Assembly: GCA_039029395.1 (NCBI GenBank)
Contig: JBCCGG010000055.1
Span: 1 to 38,712 of the forward strand
Source: JBCCGG01 sp039029395
GTDB lineage: Bacteria; Pseudomonadota; Alphaproteobacteria; Kiloniellales; JAKSDN01
Length of the DNA: 38,712 bases
Reading direction: 5' to 3'
The position numbers were made by a program, and so were the translations under genes. Positions 1 through 7,704 of the stretch are shown here, piece after piece; position 1 is the first letter of the stretch, and each line of letters opens with the position of its first letter. Below the pieces are notes generated by a model. It made no database searches. It was not told the DNA's origin and worked only from the letters and a program-made list of their open reading frames with translations.

Positions 1-879
1 CCCGAGCCGGATCCGGAGCTGGAGGTCGTCGAGGAGATCGCGCCACATCCCGATCCGGAACCTGAGCCGGAGATCGCCGAGGAGATCGCGCCAGAACCCG
101 AGCCGGAGCCGGAGCCCGAGATCGCCGAGGAGATCGCGCCAGAGCCCGAGCCGGAACCGGAGCCGGAGATCGCCGAGGAGATCGCGCCTGAACCCGAACC
201 GGAACCGGAGCCGGAGGTCGCCGAAGAGATCGCGCCTGAACCTGAACAGGAGCCCCAGGTCGCCGAGGAGGCTGCGCCTGAGCCAGAGCCCCTGCCGGAG
301 TTGGTGCTCGCCCCGGCGCCACCTATGCCGGCACGCAAGCCGCCGAGTAGCGCACTTGCACCGCCCGCACCCGCGGAAGCTCTGGAGGAGGCGCCGGCGA
401 TCGCCGAGGTGCCGGAGCCACCGGCCGAGGCGCCGATCGTCGCCGAGGCGCCAGAAGCACCTGATGCCGGTCCGGGCTACCGCCATCAGGGTGAGATCGG
501 CGAGGTTTCGCCCAAGCAGTTTCTCGCCAACCTGACCGCGCTGGCCGACGAGAATTTGCAGGCCGAGCGCAATCCGGCGCTCTGGGAGGTCATCCGCGCG
601 ATCCGCAAGCAGATGCGCGAATGCTGGATGCTCGACTCCAAGAATCCGCCGAGCGCCCGCATGACGGTCGACATGAAGCTCAACTTCGACAAAAGCGGCC
701 GCGTGCTCAAGGCCGAGATCAAGGAGATCGGCCGCATGGTCAACGACGAGCCCTACAAGACCTTCGTGCTCGATGCCCGCGCCGCGCTGATGTCCTGTAG
801 CCCCTTCACGCTGCCGGACGACAAGTACGTCATCTGGCGCAGCTTCACCATGCGCTTCGTGCCAATCAATCGGCTCTAG
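1..879 (+). CDS. TolA-like envelope protein, 3' part (5' end outside window)
   Basis: The frame is open at the left edge, so the N-terminus is missing; about 292 residues are visible. Roughly the first 95 residues are a Pro/Glu-rich low-complexity rod made of a 16-residue unit. An Ala/Pro/Glu linker follows, then a globular domain from about residue 170 to the end. That domain has the pattern expected of alphaproteobacterial TolA C-terminal domains: a RECW segment, a beta-strand pair (MTVDMKLNFDKSGRV), and a closing CSPF-LP-KY-W motif with two cysteines. TolA spans the periplasm and links inner-membrane TolQR to TolB/Pal. No tolB or pal follows here; the next gene is convergent. This may be a tol operon end broken from tolB, or a stand-alone TonB/TolA paralogue. 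Upstream genes cannot be seen. Confidence 0.7.
   Translation, partial: PEPDPELEVVEEIAPHPDPEPEPEIAEEIAPEPEPEPEPEIAEEIAPEPEPEPEPEIAEEIAPEPEPEPEPEVAEEIAPEPEQEPQVAEEAAPEPEPLPELVLAPAPPMPARKPPSSALAPPAPAEALEEAPAIAEVPEPPAEAPIVAEAPEAPDAGPGYRHQGEIGEVSPKQFLANLTALADENLQAERNPALWEVIRAIRKQMRECWMLDSKNPPSARMTVDMKLNFDKSGRVLKAEIKEIGRMVNDEPYKTFVLDARAALMSCSPFTLPDDKYVIWRSFTMRFVPINRL
22..261 (+). repeat. 48-bp in-frame tandem repeat encoding Pro/Glu-rich 16-mers
   Basis: The segment gag(a/g)tcgccgaggag recurs at about 22, 70, 118, 166 and 214, a 48-bp period, with a shorter last step of 42 bp at 256. Each unit encodes PEPEPEPE(I/V)(A)EEIAPE-like residues. Copies differ mostly by synonymous changes. The repeat is coding and may extend left of the window. 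Its length probably varies between strains. Confidence 0.85.
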
Positions 880-1585
880 GGCCGATCGAGGGCCTGCCGC
901 GCTCGGCCGTCTTCCGTTTTGATCGACCCTTTTCGGCGTTCTTCACCGCGTCCTTAGGGATCACCACGGGAGAAACCGCCCAAACCAATACGGCCGGTTT
1001 GTCGGTGCGGTTGCGGCCATGGTGGGGAATCTGGGCATCGAAGCTGTAGCTGTCGCCGGCATAGAGCGTGATGATCTCGTCGCCCAGCTGCATCTCGAGC
1101 TCGCCCTCGATCAAGAGCCCGTGCTGCTCGCCTTTGTGCACGTGAAGCGGTTCGTCCAGCCGCTCGGCGCCGGGCTCATAGCGGGCGATTCCCATATAGA
1201 ACTGGCCGCCAATGGAGCTTGATAGAAGGCGGTCGCTATAGCCGATCTCCTGGACCGTTTGATCGTAGAGCGAGTTCAAGTCGCGCCGGTTTCGCGCCCG
1301 GACGATATGTGCCCGCTCCATCGGTCCGGCGCCGGGCCGACGGGCGAAGAACCAATCGACCGACACCGCCAGCGCGGCGGCGATCGCATGGACCACATCC
1401 ATCGAGGGGTTCGAGCTGCCTCTCTCAATGGCGCTGAGGTGGCTGAGAGAGACGCCGCTCTCTTGGCTCAGGTCTTTCAGGGTCATGGCCCGCGCCCGGC
1501 GCAGCTGGCGAATCTCCGAACCGAAGGTGGATGGCGTGTCGGTCAAAGGGACTACCTTCGCAAATGAGGAACCGTGCTCAACCAT
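866..1585 (-). CDS. XRE-family transcriptional regulator with C-terminal cupin domain
   Basis: This is a two-domain regulator of about 239 residues. A helix-turn-helix of the XRE/Cro type lies at roughly residues 21-78 (FGSEIRQLRR, LKDLSQESGVSLSHLSAIERG). A cupin barrel lies at about 140-215 (HVHKGEQHGLLIEGELE, AGDSYSFDAQIPHHGRN), which normally senses a small ligand. Members of this architecture often control amine, amino acid or peptide catabolism. I chose the ATG at 1585; an in-frame TTG at 1615 would add ten residues (MALDGDPVKD). It is divergent from the solute-binding protein gene at 1802, which makes that gene and the hydrolase after it likely targets. The 3' end overlaps the convergent TolA-like gene by 14 bp. 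The regulatory target is inference. Confidence 0.85.
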   Translation of the reverse strand: MVEHGSSFAKVVPLTDTPSTFGSEIRQLRRARAMTLKDLSQESGVSLSHLSAIERGSSNPSMDVVHAIAAALAVSVDWFFARRPGAGPMERAHIVRARNRRDLNSLYDQTVQEIGYSDRLLSSSIGGQFYMGIARYEPGAERLDEPLHVHKGEQHGLLIEGELEMQLGDEIITLYAGDSYSFDAQIPHHGRNRTDKPAVLVWAVSPVVIPKDAVKNAEKGRSKRKTAERGRPSIGPRAD

Positions 1586-1632
1586 ATCCTTCACCGGATC
1601 TCCGTCCAAAGCCAATTTGCCAAAAATGACCC

Positions 1633-1660
1633 TTGAGGTGTTATTGTAAATTATTAATAC
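1633..1660 (+). promoter_or_regulatory. Candidate promoter for the solute-binding protein gene
   Basis: An AT-rich patch in the 1586-1801 divergent region holds TTGAGG (1633-1638), a 16-bp spacer and TAATAC (1655-1660). The implied transcript would have a leader of about 135 nt before the ATG at 1802, which is preceded by a GGGAGGAC ribosome binding site. The match is by eye only. The AT-rich run overlapping it would suit an operator for the XRE-cupin protein. Confidence 0.3.
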
Positions 1661-1801
1661 GTCATGAGAGGAAATTTATTGAAAAATTCTTCTCTATCTG
1701 GAACACTGGCCGCGCTGGACCGGGTATGCCAGAGTCGTGGCCGGTCCGACCCCAAGAAAAAGCGGGTGGCGCCCCGCGGCGCCCTAACAAGGGAGGACAG
1801 A

Positions 1802-3397
1802 ATGGCGAATTCCATGCAGCTCGACAGCTTGAAGGAAATGGCTTTGCGGCGCCGCTTCTCGCGCCGGGATTTCATGAAGGCGGGCACGGCGCTCGGCCTC
1901 TCGGCGGCCGTGACGTCCGCGGCCTTCGCTCAAGCCAGGGCCGCGACGCCGCAAAAGGGCGGAACCTTGCAAGCCGCGGCCGACGGCGGCGCCACCACCG
2001 ATACCTTCGACCCCTTGCAGGCCAGCGGCGTCGACCACACCACCTTGGCGGTCTTGTCTTGCTACGACACCCTAACGGAGATCGATTCCACCGGCACGCC
2101 CCAGCCGAGCCTGGCCGAGAGCTGGGAGGCCGCGGACGACGGCACCTGGGCCTTCAATATGCGCAAGGACGTCGAGTTCCACGACGGCAAGACCCTCACG
2201 GCCGACGATGTGGTTTGGTCCCTGAAGCAGCATCTCAGCGAGAACAACAAGTTCGCAGAGGGCAAGCAGATCATCGAGAATCTGGAGGTGCTCCGCGCCG
2301 ACGGCCCAGAGCGCGTGGTCATGAAGCAGCGCGAGGTGAACTTCGACCTGCCCGCCCACCTCTCCTCCTTCGGTTTGATCATCGGCCAGGAAGGCACCAC
2401 CGATTGGAACGCCGGCAACGGCACTGGGCCCTACAAGAAAGTTCAGTTCGAACCGGGCCAAAGCTTTCGAGGCGATAAGTTCGCGAACTTCTACCGGGAC
2501 GACCAGGGCCACTTTGCCGAGGTGGAGATCCTGAACGTCTCCGACGCCACGGCCCGGGCGAGCGGGCTCATATCGGGGTCCTTGGACGTCATCGGCCAAC
2601 CGGATGTCAGCACGGCCAAGCGCCTGGGCGGCATCGACGGCTTTGCGTTGCTCGAGGTGCCCGGCACCCAGCACTACACGACCGACATGCGCACGGACAC
2701 CGATCCCTTCACCGACAACAACATCAGGCTTGCGGTCAAGTGGGGGATCAAGCGTCAGGAAATCGTCGACAAAGTCCTGGGTGGATTTGGCACGGTCGGA
2801 AACGACATCCCGATCAGCCGGGGCCAACAGTTCTACAACAGCGATCTGCCCGAGCGGGAGTACGATCCGGACAAGGCAAAGTTTCATCTGAAGCAAGCCG
2901 GCCTCGACAACATCGACCTAACTTTCTCGACCAGCGACGGCGCCTTCCCCGGCGCGGTCAATGTGGGCGTTCTCATGCAGGAAAGCATGCGCCCGGCAGG
3001 CATTAACGTGAATGTGAATCGGGCGCCCGCCGACGGTTACTGGTCGAACGTTTGGCTGAAAGCGCCCTGGTGCGCGGTCTATTGGAACGGCCGCCCGACG
3101 GTCGATTGGATGCTCACCTCGACCTACATCTCCTCATCGCCGTGGAACTCCACCTACTTCAACAATCCGACCTTCGACCAGCTGCTGGTCGAGGCCCGCG
3201 GCGAGGCCGACGAGACCAAGCGCCGCGCCATGTACCATGAAGCACAGCGGCTATTGTACGAGGAGGGCGGCGTGACCGTCTTGGCCTTCGCCAACATCCT
3301 GATCGCCAAGTCGAACAAGCTGGGTCACGGGCCGATCGGCGTAAGCCGGCGCATGGACGACAGCCGACTGCCTCGGCGCTGGTGGCTCGAGGCCTAG
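1802..3397 (+). CDS. Tat-exported ABC transporter solute-binding protein, family 5 (peptide/nickel type)
   Basis: The product is 531 residues and belongs to the DppA/OppA/family 5 group of extracellular solute-binding proteins. The N-terminus carries a twin-arginine signal, SRRDFMKAGTALGLSAA (residues 20-36), with cleavage probably near AQARA. Family features include LAESWEAADDGTWAFNMRKDVEFHDGK split over residues ~100-130, TADDVVWSL, the NGTGPYK segment and YDPDKAKFHLKQAG. I placed the start at 1802 because GGGAGGAC lies just upstream; the frame stays open to 1664. No permease or ATPase gene is nearby, so it must share a transporter encoded elsewhere or act as a receptor. The hydrolase at 3417 follows after 19 bp, suggesting co-transcription. 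The substrate is not determined by sequence; an oligopeptide or amide is likely. Confidence 0.9.
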   Translation: MANSMQLDSLKEMALRRRFSRRDFMKAGTALGLSAAVTSAAFAQARAATPQKGGTLQAAADGGATTDTFDPLQASGVDHTTLAVLSCYDTLTEIDSTGTPQPSLAESWEAADDGTWAFNMRKDVEFHDGKTLTADDVVWSLKQHLSENNKFAEGKQIIENLEVLRADGPERVVMKQREVNFDLPAHLSSFGLIIGQEGTTDWNAGNGTGPYKKVQFEPGQSFRGDKFANFYRDDQGHFAEVEILNVSDATARASGLISGSLDVIGQPDVSTAKRLGGIDGFALLEVPGTQHYTTDMRTDTDPFTDNNIRLAVKWGIKRQEIVDKVLGGFGTVGNDIPISRGQQFYNSDLPEREYDPDKAKFHLKQAGLDNIDLTFSTSDGAFPGAVNVGVLMQESMRPAGINVNVNRAPADGYWSNVWLKAPWCAVYWNGRPTVDWMLTSTYISSSPWNSTYFNNPTFDQLLVEARGEADETKRRAMYHEAQRLLYEEGGVTVLAFANILIAKSNKLGHGPIGVSRRMDDSRLPRRWWLEA

Positions 3398-3416
3398 ACT
3401 CAACGGGAAGACCCAA

Positions 3417-5435
3417 GTGGATACGTTGCTCGACAGTCGCTGCAGGGTGCGCGAGACCGAGCACCTCTGGATCGGGATGCCCGACGGCGTCCGGCTGTCA
3501 GCCAGGCTCTGGCTGCCAGACGACGACGCCGCGCACCCGGTTCCGGCACTGTTCGAGTACATCCCCTACCGCAAGGCGGACATGGTCCGCGCCCGTGACG
3601 AGCGCAACCATCCCTATTTCGCCGCTCAGGGCTATGCTTGCCTGCGGGTCGATATGCGGGGCTCGGGCGACAGCGAAGGGCATCTGCCCGACATGTACGC
3701 GCCCGAGGAGCTCGCCGATGCACGCCATGTGATCGAATGGATCGCCGCCCAGCCTTGGTGCGACGGCTCGGTCGGGATGTTCGGCACCTCGTGGGGCGGA
3801 ACTGCGTCCCTGCAAGCCTCGATCGACGCGCCGAAGGCCTTGAAAGCGATCATCGCGGTCTGCGCGACCCATGACCGCTACGAGGACGACATTCACCACA
3901 AAGGCGGATTGATCCTCACCGACAGTATCGAATGGGGCGCCACGCTGCCGGCGATCCTCGCTTTGCCGCCATCCGCCCTCGCGGCAGGTCCGAGCTGGCG
4001 GGACAGGTGGCGCGAGCGACTTGAGAGCCTGACCTTTCCGTTGGAACATTGGGTGCGGGAGGAAGAGCGAAGCGCCTATTGGCAACATGGTTCGGTCAAG
4101 TTTCAGGCCGAGCGCATCTCCTGCCCAATACTCGCAGTCGGCGGTTGGTCGGACCGCTATTCAAACTCGGTGATGTCGCTTGTGGAGTGTTGCCCAAAGA
4201 AGGTTTGGGGCGTGGTGGGCCCTTGGGGACACCATTACCCGGACGTGGGGCATCCGGGTCCTTCGATCGGCTTTCAGCAAGAAGCATTGCGGTGGTGGGA
4301 CCTTTGGCTCAAGAGCGAGGGCGATGCGCGCTCGGACTGGCCGCGCCTGCGGGTCTGGCTGCAAGATTTCGACCCGCCCCAAGATGTGCTCCATCGCCGC
4401 AACGGCGCTTGGATCGAAGTGGACTCGCCGGCCAACGAGGCCGCGACGCGCCTCACCCTCATGCCCGCGGGATCGACACTGAAGACCGACGGTCCCCTGC
4501 CCGCCGCACGGCAGGCCATTCCCTATGACCTCAAGGTCGGAGCCTCGGCGGGGGACACGGGCTACTTCGGCCGCTACGGCGGCCTGCCGACCGATCAGAA
4601 TGGCGATGACGAGCGCTCCTTGGCGTTCGAGACGGACCCTTTGAGCGAGCCTGTCGTTCTGTTCGGGGCGGCGGAACTTGAGTTCGAACTGGCCTCGGAT
4701 CAGCCGCTTGCCCAAATTGCCGTGCGTCTGGTTGACGTGGCGCCGAACGGCGCTGCCGCGCGTGTGTGTCTGGCGCTACGAAACTTGGCGCTGAGCGACG
4801 ACCTATGCATCGGCGCGCCGATCCAGCCAGGACGGGCGCGGCGCTATGTGGTCAAGTTCCACACCAAGGCTCATCGTTTTGCCGCCGGTCATCGCATCAG
4901 GCTTTCCTTTTCATCGTCCTACTGGCCCATGGCCTGGCCCTCGCCGCACGCCACGAACCTGGTGGTCACGACCGGCAGCGCGACCCGTCTTCATCTGCCC
5001 ATCTTGGCCGAGGCGCCGCAGCCTCTGGGGCGCCCTTTTCCTGTCCCGCTCGATCCACCGGCGGTGGCACGCTACGATCAGCTGACCGCGCCCTCTCTGT
5101 CGCGCTCGGCGGCAGTCGATGCCGACGGCAGGCTGACATCGACCTGGCACCAACCCTTTGCAAGCCAAAGATTCCACGCGACCGAGACGGCGTTCGGATA
5201 CGAGACCCGCGCCCATCATTCCCTGCGCCCGGACGATTCGAACAGTGTGAAAAGCCGATTCGATCATCGCCTGCAGTGCGCCCGGCCCGATGGGGTCGCC
5301 GAGGTGACAAGCTGGGCTGAAGTCACCGCAACGCCATCGGCGTTTTTGCTGTCGGGTGGCCTTTCGGCCTCTTGGAACGGCCTAGCGGTTTCGGTCCGCC
5401 GCTGGTCGCCTAAGATCGCGCGGCGGTGCTCCTAA
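3417..5435 (+). CDS. CocE/NonD-family (S15-like) alpha/beta hydrolase
   Basis: The 672-residue product has the layout of X-Pro dipeptidyl-peptidase/cocaine esterase enzymes: an N-terminal alpha/beta hydrolase (about 15-300) and a C-terminal jelly-roll domain (about 320-550). The nucleophile elbow GTSWGG places Ser125. The probable acid and base are Asp246 (GGWSDRYSNS) and His272 (GPWGHH). RVDMRGSGDSEG is the conserved oxyanion-side loop. Such enzymes cleave acyl esters, amides or X-Pro dipeptides. The start is GTG at 3417, with CGGGAAG upstream. It sits 19 bp after the solute-binding protein gene, so uptake and hydrolysis of one substrate is a reasonable inference. No signal peptide is evident, so it is probably cytoplasmic. 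Confidence 0.88.
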   Translation: MDTLLDSRCRVRETEHLWIGMPDGVRLSARLWLPDDDAAHPVPALFEYIPYRKADMVRARDERNHPYFAAQGYACLRVDMRGSGDSEGHLPDMYAPEELADARHVIEWIAAQPWCDGSVGMFGTSWGGTASLQASIDAPKALKAIIAVCATHDRYEDDIHHKGGLILTDSIEWGATLPAILALPPSALAAGPSWRDRWRERLESLTFPLEHWVREEERSAYWQHGSVKFQAERISCPILAVGGWSDRYSNSVMSLVECCPKKVWGVVGPWGHHYPDVGHPGPSIGFQQEALRWWDLWLKSEGDARSDWPRLRVWLQDFDPPQDVLHRRNGAWIEVDSPANEAATRLTLMPAGSTLKTDGPLPAARQAIPYDLKVGASAGDTGYFGRYGGLPTDQNGDDERSLAFETDPLSEPVVLFGAAELEFELASDQPLAQIAVRLVDVAPNGAAARVCLALRNLALSDDLCIGAPIQPGRARRYVVKFHTKAHRFAAGHRIRLSFSSSYWPMAWPSPHATNLVVTTGSATRLHLPILAEAPQPLGRPFPVPLDPPAVARYDQLTAPSLSRSAAVDADGRLTSTWHQPFASQRFHATETAFGYETRAHHSLRPDDSNSVKSRFDHRLQCARPDGVAEVTSWAEVTATPSAFLLSGGLSASWNGLAVSVRRWSPKIARRCS

Positions 5436-5450
5436 CGTTTGAAAGCGCGG

Positions 5451-5475
5451 CCAGGACAATTGTTTCCAGGACAAT
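5451..5475 (+). repeat. Short direct repeat (ccaggacaat twice)
   Basis: The 10-mer ccaggacaat occurs at 5451-5460 and 5466-5475, a 15-bp period, in the gap between the hydrolase and the DinB gene. It has no clear role; replication slippage or a leftover of an insertion are both possible. Confidence 0.5.
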
Positions 5476-5535
5476 CTAACCGTTGCTCGTGACGTTATGC
5501 GATGCGAGAACGTCGCGGGGCAATTGGAGGTATGA

Positions 5536-6060
5536 ATGGCGGATCGCTCTACGGTGCGCATGATGACGCGCTACATGGCTTGGGCGGACGATGTGGTGCT
5601 CGCAGACGCCACGGCGCTGAGCCCCGAGGCACTTGTAGAGACGCGCGACACGCTGTTCGGAAGTATCAGCGGCACTTTCGATCACATTCTGCTGGTCGGC
5701 GAGATCTTCCGGGCCCATTTGGAAAACCGCGACCACCCGCACGCCTCCCGGCACCGGCCGGTAACCCGGCCGTTCGACCTAGTGGCCGGCGAGCTTCGCG
5801 CCATGAACCGCCACTATGTGGCCTTCGCCGACGCGCAGAGTGACGCCCAGTTAGATCAGGTGGTGAACTTCACCTACGTGGGCGGCGGCGATGGGGCGAT
5901 GACCAGAGCGGAGATATTGCTCCATCTGGTCAATCACTCGACCTACCATCGGGGCTTCATCAGCGTCTTGCTCTACCCCCACGGGTTTGATCGACGCGCA
6001 AACGACCTTACCGTCTTTCTGCGCGATGCCTGGCCGGCCATTGCGCCGACGATTGATTAG
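5536..6060 (+). CDS. DinB-family four-helix metalloprotein
   Basis: The 174-residue protein has the DinB/YfiT-like signature: an N-terminal MTRYMAWAD segment, a first metal-ligand histidine at residue 50 (FDHILLVGEIF) and a late HxxxH pair at 134 and 138 (LVNHSTYHRG). Length is standard for the family. These proteins bind a divalent metal. Several are thiol-dependent transferases or isomerases, and the DNA-damage link is only historical. GGAGG at 5526-5530 precedes the ATG with good spacing. The stop codon at 6058-6060 abuts directly the stop codon of the duplicated argC fragment on the other strand, so the duplication junction lies exactly at the end of this gene. Confidence 0.88.
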   Translation: MADRSTVRMMTRYMAWADDVVLADATALSPEALVETRDTLFGSISGTFDHILLVGEIFRAHLENRDHPHASRHRPVTRPFDLVAGELRAMNRHYVAFADAQSDAQLDQVVNFTYVGGGDGAMTRAEILLHLVNHSTYHRGFISVLLYPHGFDRRANDLTVFLRDAWPAIAPTID

Positions 6061-6169
6061 CTAGGCCACCAAGCGCTCGGAGAGGCCGCTGTCGGGTGCC
6101 AGGTCGAGCATGAGGTTCATGTTCTGCACGGCAGCCCCAGAGGCGCCCTTACCCAGGTTGTCGAGCAAG
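6061..6169 (-). pseudogene. Duplicated 3' end of argC (fragment)
   Basis: These 109 bp match the 3' end of the intact argC (6730-6838) at 101 positions, about 93%. Translated on the minus strand they give LLDNLGKGASGAAVQNMNLM then LDLAPDSGLSERLVA. That differs from the intact gene by a single residue (E for Q), so nearly all differences are silent. Similarity stops sharply at 6169/6170. The open frame continues upstream to 6273 but with unrelated sequence, so it is not an intact enzyme. It lacks the NAD(P)-binding region and catalytic cysteine. It reads as the relic of a second, related argC allele or as an integration scar. Confidence 0.85.
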
Positions 6170-6271
6170 TACCTCCTGGCTTGTAGGTACAACCAATCCC
6201 GGCCACAATCATCAATCGGAAAGCGCTTCACAGTCGCAACCCCCGATTTCACAGACGGAGGACGGTCGGCC

Positions 6272-6634
6272 ATGACTCAGCAGAAAGCCAAGATGTCATT
6301 GATGTTCTTAGTAGTTCTTACTGGGCTAACGTCAGCGATCCCGGCAGCCGATGCCAAGATGGTTCAGATCTTTGACAGGTACTTTGCAGATTCATCTACG
6401 ATCGTTGGAAGATTCTATAAGAATGAGAATCAACCGATCACTTTTGAAATTTCCTTCGCGACAGGTCTGGCGGGCCGAAGATTCGAAATTGTATGTCCGG
6501 GGCAAGAGTGGAGTCGGCGCAAAATCATAGTTGCGACCAGAGCCTTCGTTCGAGCAATAAACAATAGCACCACCATACGTGTTTTTGAAATCTTGTATGA
6601 AAGTGGGCTGGTCAACTGCTCGTTCAAGACATAG
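6272..6634 (+). CDS. Small secreted protein of unknown function in a low-GC island
   Basis: The 120-residue ORF starts at ATG 6272 with GGAGGAC upstream. Residues about 5-28 form a signal peptide (MSLMFLVVLTGLTSAIPAADA). The mature part is about 92 residues with two cysteines (FEIVCPGQEW and LVNCSFKT) that could pair in the periplasm. I do not recognise a family. The region from about 6170 to 6720 is visibly richer in A+T than its surroundings and uses codons such as ATA, AGA and AAT that are rare in neighbouring genes. It lies between the two argC 3' copies and ends at a long hairpin. Acquisition by horizontal transfer is likely. That it is expressed is unproven. Confidence 0.6.
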   Translation: MTQQKAKMSLMFLVVLTGLTSAIPAADAKMVQIFDRYFADSSTIVGRFYKNENQPITFEISFATGLAGRRFEIVCPGQEWSRRKIIVATRAFVRAINNSTTIRVFEILYESGLVNCSFKT

Positions 6635-6680
6635 GCGTCCGGACTCAAATGGCAAACACCGCCACCTTTGAACCGGACGC
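6635..6680 (+). terminator. Long imperfect hairpin immediately after the small secreted ORF
   Basis: Directly after the stop codon, gcgtccgg (6635-6642) pairs with ccggacgc (6673-6680). An inner tcaaa/tttga pair and a tggc/gcca pair surround a 7-nt loop. There is no immediate T-run (a tttt stretch appears about 20 bp on), so a factor-independent terminator is possible but not classical. Confidence 0.5.
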
Positions 6681-6729
6681 CCCGCACACGTTGCTATCAT
6701 TTTCTTTGCCGGACAAGGATTGTCCCGGC

Positions 6730-7680
6730 CTAAGCCACCAAGCGCTGGCTGAGCCCGCTGTCAGGCGCCAGGTCGAGCATGAGGTTCATGTTCTGCACGG
6801 CAGCCCCAGAGGCACCCTTACCCAGGTTGTCGAGCAAGGCGGTCGCGACCGCCTGACGGCGCTTGGCGTTGGCGAAGACCTGCAGACGCATGTCGTTGGT
6901 GCCGTTCAGCGCCTCGGGCGTAAGTGCGGCCGTGGCATCGCCTTCGACCAAGGGGGCAACCGACACAAAGGCTTGGCCACCATAATGGTCGGCCAGACAG
7001 TCGTGAATCTGTGCTGGGGTCACTTCGCCCGGCAAGGCCCACAGCTGGAGCGGCACCTGGACGATCATGCCCTGTGCGAAATGGCCAACGCTGGGCACGA
7101 AGATCGGCCGCTCGGCTAGGCCGCCGTGCTGGCGCATTTCCTCGACGTGCTTGTGCTCCAGGTCGAGGCCGTAGACCCGGTAGGCTGGCGCCTGGCCGCC
7201 TTGGTGACGCTCGATCAGCTTGCGCCCACCGCCCGAGTAGCCGGACACCGCGTTCACCGTGATCGGGGAGTCGGCCGGCACCAGGCCGCCGTCGACCAGG
7301 GGCCGGAGCAGGCCCGCGGCGCCGGTCGGATAGCAGCCGGGGTTGCTGACCAGGCGCGCCTCGGCGATGCGTTCGGCCTGACCGGGGGTAAGCTCCGGAA
7401 AGCCATAGGTGAAGGTCGGGTCGATCCGGTGCGCCGAGCTGGCGTCGATCACCCTCACGGCCGGGTTCTCGATCAGCGCGACCGCCTCCCGGGCGGCCGC
7501 GTCAGGCAGGCATAGGATCGCCAGATCGGCCTGATTCAAGAGCGCCGCGCGCCGGGCCGGATCCTTGCGCTCATGGTCCGCCAAATGCAGCAGCTCGACG
7601 TCGCCGCGCGCTTCCAGGCGCTGCCGGATCTGCAGCCCTGTGGTGCCCGCCTCGCCGTCGATGAAAATCTTCGCTGCCAT
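6730..7680 (-). CDS. argC: N-acetyl-gamma-glutamyl-phosphate reductase (short type)
   Basis: ArgC reduces N-acetylglutamyl 5-phosphate to the semialdehyde with NADPH, the third step of arginine synthesis, in the cytoplasm. The 316-residue product starts with the nucleotide-binding segment IFIDGEAGTTGLQI. It carries the catalytic motif SNPGCYPTG with Cys116, then SGYSGGGRK, and HxxEE-like residues (HKHVEEMRQH). The length fits the shorter ArgC class found in many alphaproteobacteria. It lies 24 bp downstream of the gamma-carbonic anhydrase gene on the same strand and is probably co-transcribed. Its last 109 bp are duplicated at 6061-6169. Confidence 0.95.
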   Translation of the reverse strand: MAAKIFIDGEAGTTGLQIRQRLEARGDVELLHLADHERKDPARRAALLNQADLAILCLPDAAAREAVALIENPAVRVIDASSAHRIDPTFTYGFPELTPGQAERIAEARLVSNPGCYPTGAAGLLRPLVDGGLVPADSPITVNAVSGYSGGGRKLIERHQGGQAPAYRVYGLDLEHKHVEEMRQHGGLAERPIFVPSVGHFAQGMIVQVPLQLWALPGEVTPAQIHDCLADHYGGQAFVSVAPLVEGDATAALTPEALNGTNDMRLQVFANAKRRQAVATALLDNLGKGASGAAVQNMNLMLDLAPDSGLSQRLVA

Positions 7681-7704
7681 GGTCTTCGGATCCTCGGTCC
7701 TCGT

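Noticed and set aside
1..300. Repeat block as a CRISPR-like or non-coding satellite array
   Set aside because: The period is an exact multiple of three, the frame is open through all units and the variation is mostly silent, so it is coding.
3398..5435. Hydrolase as an extracellular peptidase
   Set aside because: No signal peptide or membrane helix is seen at the N-terminus after the GTG start; cytoplasmic location is more likely.
5436..5535. Insertion sequence remnant suggested by the repeated ccaggacaat
   Set aside because: Two 10-bp copies 15 bp apart without terminal inverted repeats or transposase fragments are not enough.
6061..6273. The 70-residue minus-strand ORF as a genuine small protein
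   Set aside because: Only its last 35 residues have an origin (the argC tail); the rest is unrelated sequence overlapping the upstream region of the plus-strand ORF.
6610..6700. Possible integron attC site around the hairpin after the small secreted ORF
   Set aside because: A caac/gttg outer pair flanks the hairpin, but the expected RYYYAAC and GTTRRRY core sites each have mismatches at key positions, and no integron integrase is in the window.
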